Shown here piece after piece: positions 4,538-11,186 of a DNA stretch of 11,186 nucleotides. Source of the stretch: Opitutales bacterium (GTDB lineage: Bacteria; Verrucomicrobiota; Verrucomicrobiia; Opitutales; Intestinicryptomonadaceae); the NCBI GenBank assembly GCA_021641325.1, contig JAJXPD010000038.1, positions 4,343 through 15,528 of the forward strand, read 5' to 3'. The notes under the pieces were generated by a model, which saw only the letters and a list, made by a program, of their open reading frames with translations, was not told where the DNA came from and did no database searches. A program made the translations under genes and the position numbers. Within the stretch, counting starts at the first letter, position 1; every line of letters begins with the position of its first letter.

Positions 4538-6793
4538 GTGAAATTACTATTGGGAATATTGGCGATAGTCGGGACGGCGTGCATGACAGTGCAGGGCGCG
4601 GAGACATCGGAAGGCGGAAAAACGGGGCGTATGCGCCGCGATATACCGTGGGTGTCGCTCGCACACCAACGCGCGATGAGGGAAAAGCCCGCAGAGAAGA
4701 CGGAAGAGCCGACAAAAGAGAAGTCGCTGATTTCGCGGTTTACAAAAGACGCCGCGCCGGAACTGTCGGCGGACAAGTTCGAGTACGCCGACGACGGGTC
4801 GGGAAAACTGACCGCCCGCGGCAACGCAAAGATTTCTGATAAGAACTACGAATTGGGGGCGGACAGGGTAGAATTTTCGGAAACACAGGGATACGCAAAG
4901 GCGACAGGCGACGTAAAAATATCGGCAGACAGGGCGAGAATAACGTCGGACGACATCTACGTGGATTTCAAAAACGACGCCATGAAGTCTGGCTACGTAA
5001 GATTCGGGTCGTCGCCAGTGTTCGCGGAGTCCGCGTCGTTGGACGCTGATAAATCGAAAGTGTCGCTTGGTGAGTCGCACATGTACTTCGGAGAACCCGC
5101 GAGCACGTCAATGTCGGCGTCGGCGTCGGCTATTTCATACGATAAGGAGACAGACATTCTTTCGATGGACGACGCAACACTCGCAGTAGGACCTGTGCCG
5201 TTCTTCTACGTCCCGAACTACTACCAGCACGGTTTGCAGCGGCCGCCGTTCGATGTAAACACGAGCGCGGGCTATAACGGCGACTACGGCGCGTATATCC
5301 GCAACAACCTTTACTATAACGGACTTGGCGACGTCTCGCCGGGGGTGCTGCTCGACTATTACACAAAACGCTCGGTGCTCTTCGGACCCGCCGCAAACTA
5401 CGATGCGGAACTTGCGAACTCCGTGCTCAGCGGCTGGGTTCAGGGGGCGTATATAAACGACCACGGCAACGCGTCGATACGCGGGGAGGACTCGCTTGGC
5501 AGGAAAATCGGCACGGACCGCTTCTTCGCGGAGTTCAGGCATAAGCAGACATTCGACGACAAAATTTCGCTCACGGGCAACCTCAGCTATTGGAGCGACG
5601 AATTTATCACGCGCGACTTCCGCCCCGAACTTTTTTACGACAACCAAACTCCCGACAACTTCGGCGAGGCGGTCTACTACGGCGAATTTTTCACGGGCTC
5701 GGTGTTCACGCGCTTCGCGCCGAACAGCTGGGAGATTGTCCAACAACGCCTGCCCGAAGTCCGCGTGGACGTTCAGCCGGTGGAGATTTTCAATACGGGC
5801 GCATACCAGACGGGCTTTGCGTCGTACGCATACCTCAGGAAATTCGACCCGATGTCGAGCGCAAACTACCTGTACTCTAACCGCGCCGACGCGTACTACG
5901 GCATCTACCGCCCGATAGAGCTTTCGTCGTGGAGCAAAATCACGCCGGTAATCGGCGGCCGCGCAACATACTACGCAAACGCGGAGGGCGGCGGCGACTA
6001 CGCCAGATTCCTCGGTCAAGTCGGCTTCGACGCCCAAATGGACGTCTGGGGCACATGGGAGTACGAAAGCAAAACAATGGGAATAGACGGAATCCGCCAC
6101 CACCTGATTCCGCAAATATCGTACCGCTACATACCCTCCGCCGAACAGGGCAGGGGAAAAATTCCGCAAATAGACACCGAATATCTTACGACATATCCGC
6201 CCGTGCTCGACCTCGGCACACTGCGCAACGCCGACGAAATCGCGGCGACAAACACAATGCGCTTCGGGGTGCAAAACGTGTTCGAAACGCGCGACGACGA
6301 ATACGGCTCGCGCGAGATTGCGCGCTTCGACGTATATCAGGACGTCAACTTCGACAAGCGCGAAATTCCGCAGGCGGACGGAGAAAAATCGTTCTCCGAC
6401 CTGTTCGTGAACGCGTCGGTCTCGCCCGCGCGCTGGCTTACGATAGGCTCGTATACGCGCGTGAACCTCGACAGAATAGACCTGCCCGGAACGAACGCAT
6501 ACGTCGGGCTGCTGGACGGCGACGCGTTTTCCGTGTACTTCATCGCAAGCTACCTTAAAAACGCAATCACGCAGTACACGACGCTCGCCGAATACAGAAT
6601 CAGCGAACGCTACAAAGTGTTCGGACGCTGGAGCTACGACGAACGCCTCTCCGCATTCACAAACCAAACCTACGGACTCTGGACGCGCATAGGCAACTCT
6701 TGGGCGATAGAATACATGATAAGCGAACGCTCCGGCTCGAAACGCCAAAACAACTTTTCGTTTGGCATGCGCGTGAGCATGATGATTTTCTGA
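4538..6793 (+). CDS. lptD: LPS-assembly protein LptD (outer-membrane LPS translocon)
   Basis: LptD is the outer-membrane beta-barrel that, with LptE, inserts lipopolysaccharide into the outer leaflet. This one is 751 aa, close to the usual 750-800. It starts at GTG, which opens a signal peptide MKLLLGILAIVGTACMTVQG. Residues 75-215 form the periplasmic OstA/LptA-like beta-jellyroll, with LSADKFEY, LTARGNAKI and YAKATGDVKI repeats. VGPVPFFYVPNYYQ (217-230) matches the family's P-x-F-Y-x-P-Y segment at the barrel entry. The rest is tyrosine-rich alternating strand sequence, including HHLIPQISYRYIPS, the counterpart of the QTLEPR-x-YLYVP region. It ends in phenylalanine, as barrel beta-signals do. 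The mature protein has no cysteine, so the family's inter-domain disulfides cannot form. The only Cys, C15, lies in the signal peptide in a poor lipobox. It heads the operon and is 1 bp from scpA. Confidence 0.88.
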   Translation: MKLLLGILAIVGTACMTVQGAETSEGGKTGRMRRDIPWVSLAHQRAMREKPAEKTEEPTKEKSLISRFTKDAAPELSADKFEYADDGSGKLTARGNAKISDKNYELGADRVEFSETQGYAKATGDVKISADRARITSDDIYVDFKNDAMKSGYVRFGSSPVFAESASLDADKSKVSLGESHMYFGEPASTSMSASASAISYDKETDILSMDDATLAVGPVPFFYVPNYYQHGLQRPPFDVNTSAGYNGDYGAYIRNNLYYNGLGDVSPGVLLDYYTKRSVLFGPAANYDAELANSVLSGWVQGAYINDHGNASIRGEDSLGRKIGTDRFFAEFRHKQTFDDKISLTGNLSYWSDEFITRDFRPELFYDNQTPDNFGEAVYYGEFFTGSVFTRFAPNSWEIVQQRLPEVRVDVQPVEIFNTGAYQTGFASYAYLRKFDPMSSANYLYSNRADAYYGIYRPIELSSWSKITPVIGGRATYYANAEGGGDYARFLGQVGFDAQMDVWGTWEYESKTMGIDGIRHHLIPQISYRYIPSAEQGRGKIPQIDTEYLTTYPPVLDLGTLRNADEIAATNTMRFGVQNVFETRDDEYGSREIARFDVYQDVNFDKREIPQADGEKSFSDLFVNASVSPARWLTIGSYTRVNLDRIDLPGTNAYVGLLDGDAFSVYFIASYLKNAITQYTTLAEYRISERYKVFGRWSYDERLSAFTNQTYGLWTRIGNSWAIEYMISERSGSKRQNNFSFGMRVSMMIF

Positions 6794-6794
6794 T

Positions 6795-7607
6795 ATGGCG
6801 GCGGAAATACAGAACGTCGACGACGCGCTCGCGGGCGGCGGCTTCGAAATGTCCGTCAAACTGAACGTGTTTGAAGGCCCGCTCGACCTGCTTTTGTTCC
6901 TAATCAGGAAGAACGAAATCGACATCTACGACATTCCTATTGCCGAAATTACGCGCCAATACATGGCGGTGCTGAGGTCGATGGAAAAAATGTCGCTCGA
7001 CGTGGCGGGAGAGTTTTTTGTGATGGCGGCAACGCTCATGTACATCAAAAGCCGCATGCTTCTGCCGACCGACGAACGCGTGGCGCAGGCGGCGGAGGAG
7101 GACGGCGACGCCGACATAGACCCGCGCTGGCAGCTGGTTGAACAGCTCTTGGAGTACAAGAAAATCAAGGCGGCGGCGGACTCGCTCGAAGACATGATAG
7201 ACTCGCGGCAGAACTTCGGGGAGCGCAGGATTTCGGACAAGGAAATCGTAGCCGACAGACCCTTGAAGGCGTCCGACAAAATGGAGATTTGGACGGCGTT
7301 CAACCTGATTTTGCGCAGACTCGCCGAAAAACTCGTGCAGGGCGAAATCACGAACGAAAACGTGACGGTCGCCGACAGAATGGAATATATTTTGAACTTC
7401 GGGGAGCGCAAATTCACGTTTTCGTCGCTGTTCGAGGGAAAGAAAACGGGCTTGGTGTCGCTAATGGCGACGTTCCTTGCGATGCTCGAACTCACAAGGC
7501 TCAAACGCCTTTTTATCAGGCAGGACGAAGGCTTCGGCGAAATATACTGCGAGAAAATCGGCGACGAAAAACCCGCCGCCGACGACGACGAGGAGGGGGA
7601 ACTTTAA
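6795..7607 (+). CDS. scpA: Segregation and condensation protein A (ScpA kleisin)
   Basis: ScpA is the kleisin subunit that bridges the SMC heads and, with ScpB, forms the condensin complex that compacts and separates chromosomes. The product is 270 aa. The diagnostic N-terminal block is VKLNVFEGPLDLLLFLI (21-37), followed by EIDIYDIPIAEITRQY and FFVMAATLMYIKSRMLLP, all typical of ScpA. The C-terminal winged helix that binds the SMC cap is TFLAMLELTRLKRLFI, followed by an acidic tail (DDDEEGEL). The ATG at 6795 is one base after the lptD stop, implying translational coupling. A second in-frame ATG at 6849 (MSVKLNV) would match the usual short family N-terminus better, so the true start is uncertain. 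Neither has a Shine-Dalgarno sequence. scpB is not in the window. Confidence 0.92.
   Translation: MAAEIQNVDDALAGGGFEMSVKLNVFEGPLDLLLFLIRKNEIDIYDIPIAEITRQYMAVLRSMEKMSLDVAGEFFVMAATLMYIKSRMLLPTDERVAQAAEEDGDADIDPRWQLVEQLLEYKKIKAAADSLEDMIDSRQNFGERRISDKEIVADRPLKASDKMEIWTAFNLILRRLAEKLVQGEITNENVTVADRMEYILNFGERKFTFSSLFEGKKTGLVSLMATFLAMLELTRLKRLFIRQDEGFGEIYCEKIGDEKPAADDDEEGEL
7591..7600 (+). promoter_or_regulatory. Ribosome binding site inside the scpA 3' end
   Basis: AGGAGGGGGA lies 8 nt before the ATG at 7609 and overlaps the acidic tail codons of scpA. It marks the 80-aa reading frame as translated and fixes its start. Confidence 0.7.
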
Positions 7608-7608
7608 A

Positions 7609-7851
7609 ATGCGCGCAAACGACGGAAAATCAAAACTGTTCGGAATCGGTCTCGACTCGGACGGACAAAAACGCATAACACAGGCGGAGAAATTCCTGCT
7701 CGTGGGAGGCACGGAGGAAACCCACGACGCCATGACCGAAACCGTCATAAAAACTTTCGAAGACCTCAAACGGCGCGGCAAGGAGCTTGAAGACGCCTCG
7801 CCCGAAGAGCTTTCCGACATAATACAAAAACACACCCGAAGGAGGGACTGA
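7609..7851 (+). CDS. Small conserved-looking protein between scpA and glmM, function unknown
   Basis: This 80-aa protein is charged and has no signal peptide or membrane segment. I do not recognise a named domain. The N-terminal half has GIGLDSDGQKRIT (12-24) followed by FLLVGGTEETHDAMTE (29-44). The C-terminal half is predicted helical (TVIKTFEDLKRRGKELED, then SPEELSDIIQKH). The start is ATG, one base after the scpA stop, with a strong AGGAGG site; the stop is 2 bp before glmM. That spacing and the good ribosome sites at both ends argue for a real gene. From memory, similar short proteins with a GLD-x-x-DG-x-KR-x-T motif occur in Verrucomicrobia, but this was not checked. A regulatory or accessory role in the operon is only a guess. 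Confidence 0.75.
   Translation: MRANDGKSKLFGIGLDSDGQKRITQAEKFLLVGGTEETHDAMTETVIKTFEDLKRRGKELEDASPEELSDIIQKHTRRRD
7841..7846 (+). promoter_or_regulatory. Ribosome binding site for glmM
   Basis: GGAGGG, within AAGGAGGG, lies 7 nt before the ATG at 7854, at near-ideal spacing. It is the strongest Shine-Dalgarno in the window and lies within the last codons of the preceding gene. Confidence 0.8.
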
Positions 7852-7853
7852 CA

Positions 7854-9200
7854 ATGAAATATTTCGGAACGGACGGTATCCGCGGAACATACGGGGATAC
7901 GGAAATCAGCGAGCCGTTTTTCGCGGCGTTGGGCGTCGCGGCGGCGGAATACCTCGCCGAAAACGGCGGCGGAAAAATAGTGGTAGGCGGCGACACCCGC
8001 GCTTCGACCGACGCGCTCAAAGCGGCGTTCTGCGGCGGGCTTGAAAAGGGCGGCGCGGAGTTTGAAGACTTGGGCGTTCTGCCCACGCCCGCGCTCGCAT
8101 ACGGCGTGCTATCGCGCGGGGCGGCAATGGGCGCAATGATTACCGCCTCCCACAACCCGCACACCGACAACGGCATTAAATTTTTCGACTCCGCCGCGAG
8201 AAAGGTCGAGGACGACGCGCAGGAGCGCCTCGAAGCTCTGCTCGAAAAACACTACCGCCCCGACGCGTCCTACGCGCCGAAAACTTTTGCGCCCCGCAAA
8301 ATAGAGACGGGCGCGTTTGCCCGCAACGAGTACGCAAAAAAAATGGCGTCGATTTTCCCGAAGAATTTTATGAAAGGGCTGAAAGTCGCAATTGACATGG
8401 CGAACGGCGCGACGAGCAAAATTTCGTCGAAAGTCTTTGCCGAATACGGCGCGGAGGTCTTCGAGGCGGGTTGCGAGCCGACGGGGCTTAACATCAACGA
8501 CGGAATCGGCAGCCAGCACCCCGAAAAAATTTCCGAACTTTGCAGGCGCGTGGGCGCGGACGTCGGCTTTGCGCACGACGGCGACGGCGACAGGGTAGTG
8601 GTTTCCGACGAAACGGGTTCGATTTTGGAGGGCGAGGAAATTCTTGGGCTAATCGCCCTCGACGCAAAGGAGCGCGGCGCGCTCGCATCAAACGCAATCG
8701 TCACGACCCTCCAAAGCAACATGGGGCTTGACGAATCGCTCGCAAAAAGCGGCGTGTCGGTTTTCAGAAGCGGAATCGGCGACAGGCTCGTAATGCGCGA
8801 AATGCTCGCGCACGGCTGCTCGGTGGGCGGCGAAAACTCGGGGCACTTCATATTCTCGGAAGTGTCGCCCTGCGGCGACGGACTGGCTGCGGCGCTCGCG
8901 CTGCTTTCGGTCATGGCGGACAGGGGCGGCAAACTCTCGGAACTGCGCGGCGGAATTTCGATGTACCCGCAGGTTTCGAAAGCCGTGAAAGTGGCTTGCA
9001 AAACGCCGATTGCGGAGACAGCAAACCTCTCGAAGGCAATCGCCGAATGCGAGTCCGCGCTGGGCAAAGAGGGCAGGCTGCTCGTGCGCTATTCGGGCAC
9101 GGAAAAGAAAATCAGACTGCTTGTCGAGGGCAAGGACGCCGCGAAAATCGGCGACTGCATGAAAATACTCGAAAAAGCGGTTGAAATAGACTTGCAGTAA
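7854..9200 (+). CDS. glmM: Phosphoglucosamine mutase
   Basis: GlmM converts glucosamine-6-phosphate to glucosamine-1-phosphate in the cytoplasm, the step before GlmU makes UDP-GlcNAc for peptidoglycan and lipid A. The protein is 448 aa, the normal length. All four alpha-D-phosphohexomutase signatures are present. KYFGTDGIRG (2-11) opens domain 1. ITASHNPHTDNGIKFF (96-111) carries the phosphoserine S99. AHDGDGDR (240-247) has Mg ligands D242, D244 and D246. GENSGH (326-331) is the sugar-binding loop, and RYSGTEKKIRLLVEG (412-426) is the phosphate-binding loop. That loop usually reads RPSGTEP-x-IRV in GlmM; the Tyr and KK here are variations. The KYFGTDGIRG start and the length favour GlmM over phosphomannomutase. 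It lies between the 80-aa gene (2-bp gap) and the TPR gene. Confidence 0.92.
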   Translation: MKYFGTDGIRGTYGDTEISEPFFAALGVAAAEYLAENGGGKIVVGGDTRASTDALKAAFCGGLEKGGAEFEDLGVLPTPALAYGVLSRGAAMGAMITASHNPHTDNGIKFFDSAARKVEDDAQERLEALLEKHYRPDASYAPKTFAPRKIETGAFARNEYAKKMASIFPKNFMKGLKVAIDMANGATSKISSKVFAEYGAEVFEAGCEPTGLNINDGIGSQHPEKISELCRRVGADVGFAHDGDGDRVVVSDETGSILEGEEILGLIALDAKERGALASNAIVTTLQSNMGLDESLAKSGVSVFRSGIGDRLVMREMLAHGCSVGGENSGHFIFSEVSPCGDGLAAALALLSVMADRGGKLSELRGGISMYPQVSKAVKVACKTPIAETANLSKAIAECESALGKEGRLLVRYSGTEKKIRLLVEGKDAAKIGDCMKILEKAVEIDLQ

Positions 9201-9249
9201 ACGCCGCCCGACTTTAATTTATCTCCAACTTTTAATTCCCGAAATTTGT

Positions 9250-10680
9250 ATGGCAGACGAAAACACATCCCCCGAAGTAATCGAAGAACAAATCAAGAAT
9301 CTCGACCCGCGCTTTATCAGGCAAATCGAAAGCGCGGAAAAATCGATAGACAAAAACCCCGCATATGTAATCGACATTTGCTGCACCGTTTTGGCGAAAC
9401 ACCCGTCGTGCGTGGAGGTCAGAAAAATCCTGCGTCAGGCGCAGTTCAAAAAATTCGGCAAAGGCAACCCGATTGCGAAAATCGGCGCGGCCATTCAGGG
9501 CGCGGTGTTCGCAATGCAGGCGGGCGCGAAAATCAAGAAGGGCCAGGCTATCGAAGTGATGGCGGAGGCCGAAAAACTTTTGTCGGCGTGCCCCGAAAAC
9601 GAAGCCGTTCTCAAAACGCTCGCGGACGCCGCGGCAAGCCTCCAATACTGGGGGACGGTCGCTGAGGCGTATCAGGCTATCGCCCGCTTCAAGCCCGACA
9701 ACGAGAAAATCCTGATGTCGCTCGCCGACGCGCTCGTAAAGAGCAAACAGCCCGACGCCGCAATGCAGGTCTGCGAAAGAATCCTCAAAAAGAACCCGTC
9801 CAACGGCGACGCGCAGGCGATTGCCCGCAGCGCGTCGGTCATCAAGACGATGGAAAAGGGCGACTGGGAAAACACGGAAGTCAGCGCGACAAAGAAAGTC
9901 AAGGACGCCGAGGAAACCCTCAACCGCCAGAAGGAGACAAGCTCCGTCAACGACGAGGAAACCCTCAACAAGATGGTCGAACGCCTCGCCGCGCAAATCC
10001 AGACCGACCCCGAAAACATCAATCTTTACCGCGAAATCTGCGGACACCTCCGCACGCTCAAACGCTTCGACGAAGCCCTCGAATACGTCCGCAAGGCCCG
10101 CCAGCAGCCGCTCGGCAAGGGCGACACCACGTTCGAGAAAATGGAGCAGGGCTTCCTCGTTTCGTCGATGGACAAAAAGATTGCCGAACTCACAAAGAAG
10201 CTCGAAGAAAACCCGTCGGACGAACAGCTCAAAGCGGAGCTTGCGCAACTCAAAAAACAGGAGCACGACATCAAGCTCGAAAACGCAAAGCAGATGGTCG
10301 AACGCTACCCCAACGATTTCAGCTACCGCTTCGAACTCGGCACGCTTCTGTTCGAGGACGGAAATCTCGACGAGGCAATCATGCAGTTCCAGATTTCGCA
10401 GCGCAGCCCGAAAGTCCGCGCGCAGTCGCTGCTTGGCTTGGGCAGGGCGTTCACGATGGGCAAGAAATACGACCTTGCGGTAGACCAGCTTGAAACCGCC
10501 AAGAAAGAGTCGAAGATTATGAACGACTCGAAAAAGGAAATCATATACGAACTCGGCACCGCATACGAGCTCATGGGCAAGCCCGAACAGGCTTTCAACG
10601 AGTTCAAGGAAATCTACTCGGCGGATATTTCCTACAAGGACGTTGCCGCAAAAATCAACGCCTACTACGCAAAGAAGTAG
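9250..10680 (+). CDS. Cytoplasmic tetratricopeptide-repeat protein
   Basis: This 476-aa helical protein has no signal peptide or membrane segment and is rich in Lys and Glu. TPR-like helix pairs are visible around 98-150 (AIEVMAEAEKLL...AVLKTLADAAASL), 135-182 (GTVAEAYQAIARFKPDN...AAMQVCERILKKNPSN), 258-284 (NLYREICGHLRTLKRFDEALEYVRKA), and 355-470, with LGTLLFEDGNLDEAIMQFQ and LGTAYELMGKPEQAFNEFKEIY. A linker at 205-240 and a coiled-coil stretch near 308-350 (KIAELTKKLEENP...) separate the two halves. It follows glmM after 49 bp in the same direction, and a strong terminator follows it. The start has no Shine-Dalgarno; TTTAAT at 9231 could serve as a -10 for a very short leader, but no -35 is evident. 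TPR proteins scaffold complexes; the partner here is unknown. Confidence 0.85.
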   Translation: MADENTSPEVIEEQIKNLDPRFIRQIESAEKSIDKNPAYVIDICCTVLAKHPSCVEVRKILRQAQFKKFGKGNPIAKIGAAIQGAVFAMQAGAKIKKGQAIEVMAEAEKLLSACPENEAVLKTLADAAASLQYWGTVAEAYQAIARFKPDNEKILMSLADALVKSKQPDAAMQVCERILKKNPSNGDAQAIARSASVIKTMEKGDWENTEVSATKKVKDAEETLNRQKETSSVNDEETLNKMVERLAAQIQTDPENINLYREICGHLRTLKRFDEALEYVRKARQQPLGKGDTTFEKMEQGFLVSSMDKKIAELTKKLEENPSDEQLKAELAQLKKQEHDIKLENAKQMVERYPNDFSYRFELGTLLFEDGNLDEAIMQFQISQRSPKVRAQSLLGLGRAFTMGKKYDLAVDQLETAKKESKIMNDSKKEIIYELGTAYELMGKPEQAFNEFKEIYSADISYKDVAAKINAYYAKK

Positions 10681-10700
10681 ACCTTGCAAAAAGACACGCA

Positions 10701-10732
10701 AAAACGCGCCCCGATTTCGGAGCGCGTTTTTT
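10701..10732. terminator. Strong bidirectional terminator between the TPR gene and mpl
   Basis: The left arm AAAACGCGCCCCGA (10701-10714) pairs with TCGGAGCGCGTTTT (10717-10730) with a single C-A mismatch, and a T-run covers 10727-10732. It ends the lptD operon 20 nt after the TPR stop and can also stop mpl from the other side through the matching A-tract. Confidence 0.9.
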
Positions 10733-10784
10733 GTTTGCGCGACGCGCTGTTTAAAATTTTGAGCGCGGCTTTGAGCGGCGTAGT

Positions 10785-10848
10785 GCTTCGGAGCAGCGCA
10801 GAGCTGCAAAGACCGCCGCGAGGGGCGGCGAATTCTCCGCCCTTGCGG
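10785..10848. repeat. Second hairpin-rich stretch, downstream of mpl
   Basis: Between the terminator and the mpl stop are GCAGC-GCAGA-GCTGC (10793-10807), CCGCC-GCGAGG-GGCGG (10813-10828) and CCGC-CCTT-GCGG (10837-10848). Read on the - strand, it contains GGCGGAGAATT (10831-10841), close to GGCGGAGAAATT in the gap before lptD. The two gaps may therefore hold copies of one degenerate intergenic element. The stems are short and GC-rich, so chance is possible. Confidence 0.35.
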
Positions 10849-11186
10849 CTACGCGTTAGCGAAGCGTTCTGCGAATTTTTTGTGGATACCGTCGAACGAG
10901 CCGTTGCTGAAAAACACGCAGACGGACTTTCCGCTTTCGGCGGAGATGTCGGCGGAAAGCTTTTCAAGCAGGGCTTGGTTTGAGTCGAAAGCGTGCAGTT
11001 TTTTCGGGTTGTGGGTTGCCGCCATTTCCGCGGTGTCTATGCGTCGGGCGGGGTCTGTCTTTGCGGTGTTGGCGTGCCCGATGTAGGCGGCGTCGGCGAG
11101 TTCGAGAGCCTCGCCGAAAGCGTCCTGAAAAACGTTCATTTTCGCCGTGTTGCTGCGCGGCTCGAAAGCGACGTAGAGCTTGGCGT
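10849..11186 (-). CDS. mpl: Murein tripeptide ligase Mpl, 3' part (runs off the window)
   Basis: Mpl (UDP-N-acetylmuramate:L-alanyl-gamma-D-glutamyl-meso-diaminopimelate ligase) reattaches recycled cell-wall tripeptide to UDP-MurNAc in the cytoplasm, so that it re-enters peptidoglycan synthesis. The last 112 residues are visible, and the frame stays open to the right edge. FEPRSNTAKMNVFQDAF corresponds to the EPRSNT-x-KM motif of the C-terminal Mur-ligase domain. The following ALELADAAYIG and the final VCVFFSNGSFDGIHKKFAERF match the SNG-x-F-x-GIH motif that separates Mpl from MurC. The ATG at 11139 is internal. It converges on the TPR gene, and the stop is TAG at 10849. Recycling of diaminopimelate-type murein fits a Gram-negative host. 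Confidence 0.88.
   Translation of the reverse strand, partial: AKLYVAFEPRSNTAKMNVFQDAFGEALELADAAYIGHANTAKTDPARRIDTAEMAATHNPKKLHAFDSNQALLEKLSADISAESGKSVCVFFSNGSFDGIHKKFAERFANA

Noticed and set aside
5113..5130. Three tandem copies of GTCGGC inside lptD
   Set aside because: They encode an in-frame Ser-Ala stretch. Three 6-bp copies are too few to suggest phase variation, and slippage would not shift the frame.
4538..5170. Slightly different codon feel (more AGG/AGA, ATA, GTA) in the 5' third of lptD, suggesting a fused or transferred segment
   Set aside because: The same codons occur elsewhere in the window, and the jellyroll-plus-barrel order is normal for LptD. No count was made to support a real shift.
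5135..6925. A 596-codon open frame on the - strand across lptD and the start of scpA
   Set aside because: It is antisense to a well-supported lptD. Its product is Arg/Val/Ala-rich with no recognisable motif. Long antisense open frames are expected here, where codons end in G or C.
10784..10795. TGCT-TCGG-AGCA as a UUCG-type stable tetraloop
   Set aside because: Placing the C(UUCG)G loop correctly breaks the stem with a G-A mismatch, so it is not a canonical stable tetraloop.
9232..10809. A 525-codon open frame on the - strand across the TPR gene
   Set aside because: Its translation is a low-complexity Leu/Phe/Arg/Glu pattern mirroring the TPR codons, and it crosses the terminator at 10701-10732. 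It is a shadow frame.

Overview
The window (11,186 bp, GC-rich with strong G/C use at third codon positions) looks like chromosomal DNA of a Gram-negative, diderm bacterium. It encodes an LPS-assembly protein (LptD), a murein tripeptide ligase (Mpl) and phosphoglucosamine mutase (GlmM). I would place it in Verrucomicrobiota, probably an Opitutae-like lineage. That rests on my memory of the small ferredoxin, of the 80-aa protein beside glmM, and of the mixture of Shine-Dalgarno and non-Shine-Dalgarno starts. No search was run, so the taxonomy is tentative.

Left part (1-4174). A WecE/RffA-type TDP-4-keto-6-deoxyglucose transaminase reads leftward. An ADP-ribosylglycohydrolase-fold protein reads rightward from a promoter with two consensus hexamers. 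A predicted secreted TIM-barrel glycosidase-like protein reads leftward. The ARH-fold gene and the glycosidase-like gene converge on a shared bidirectional terminator. A 76-aa single-cluster ferredoxin reads rightward and has its own terminator. These are mostly single-gene units.

Middle (4175-4537). This non-coding gap has no convincing promoter. It is packed with about seven different short perfect inverted repeats, most with 3-5 nt loops, and ends in an intrinsic-terminator-like hairpin about 40 bp before lptD.

Right part (4538-10680). This is one apparent operon: lptD, scpA, an 80-aa conserved-looking protein, glmM and a TPR protein. The first four genes are separated by 1-2 bp and the TPR gene follows after 49 bp. 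A strong bidirectional terminator closes it, shared with the convergent mpl gene, whose 3' part occupies the right edge. The operon joins outer-membrane LPS export, chromosome condensation and amino-sugar precursor supply. Mpl and the WecE homologue add further envelope functions.

I see no mobile element, CRISPR array, tRNA or rRNA, and no clear novel multi-gene defence or biosynthetic system. The points most worth a second look are the ARH-family protein with replaced metal-binding motifs, the cysteine-free mature LptD, the hairpin array ahead of lptD, the orphan + strand terminator between divergent genes, and the 80-aa protein locked between scpA and glmM.
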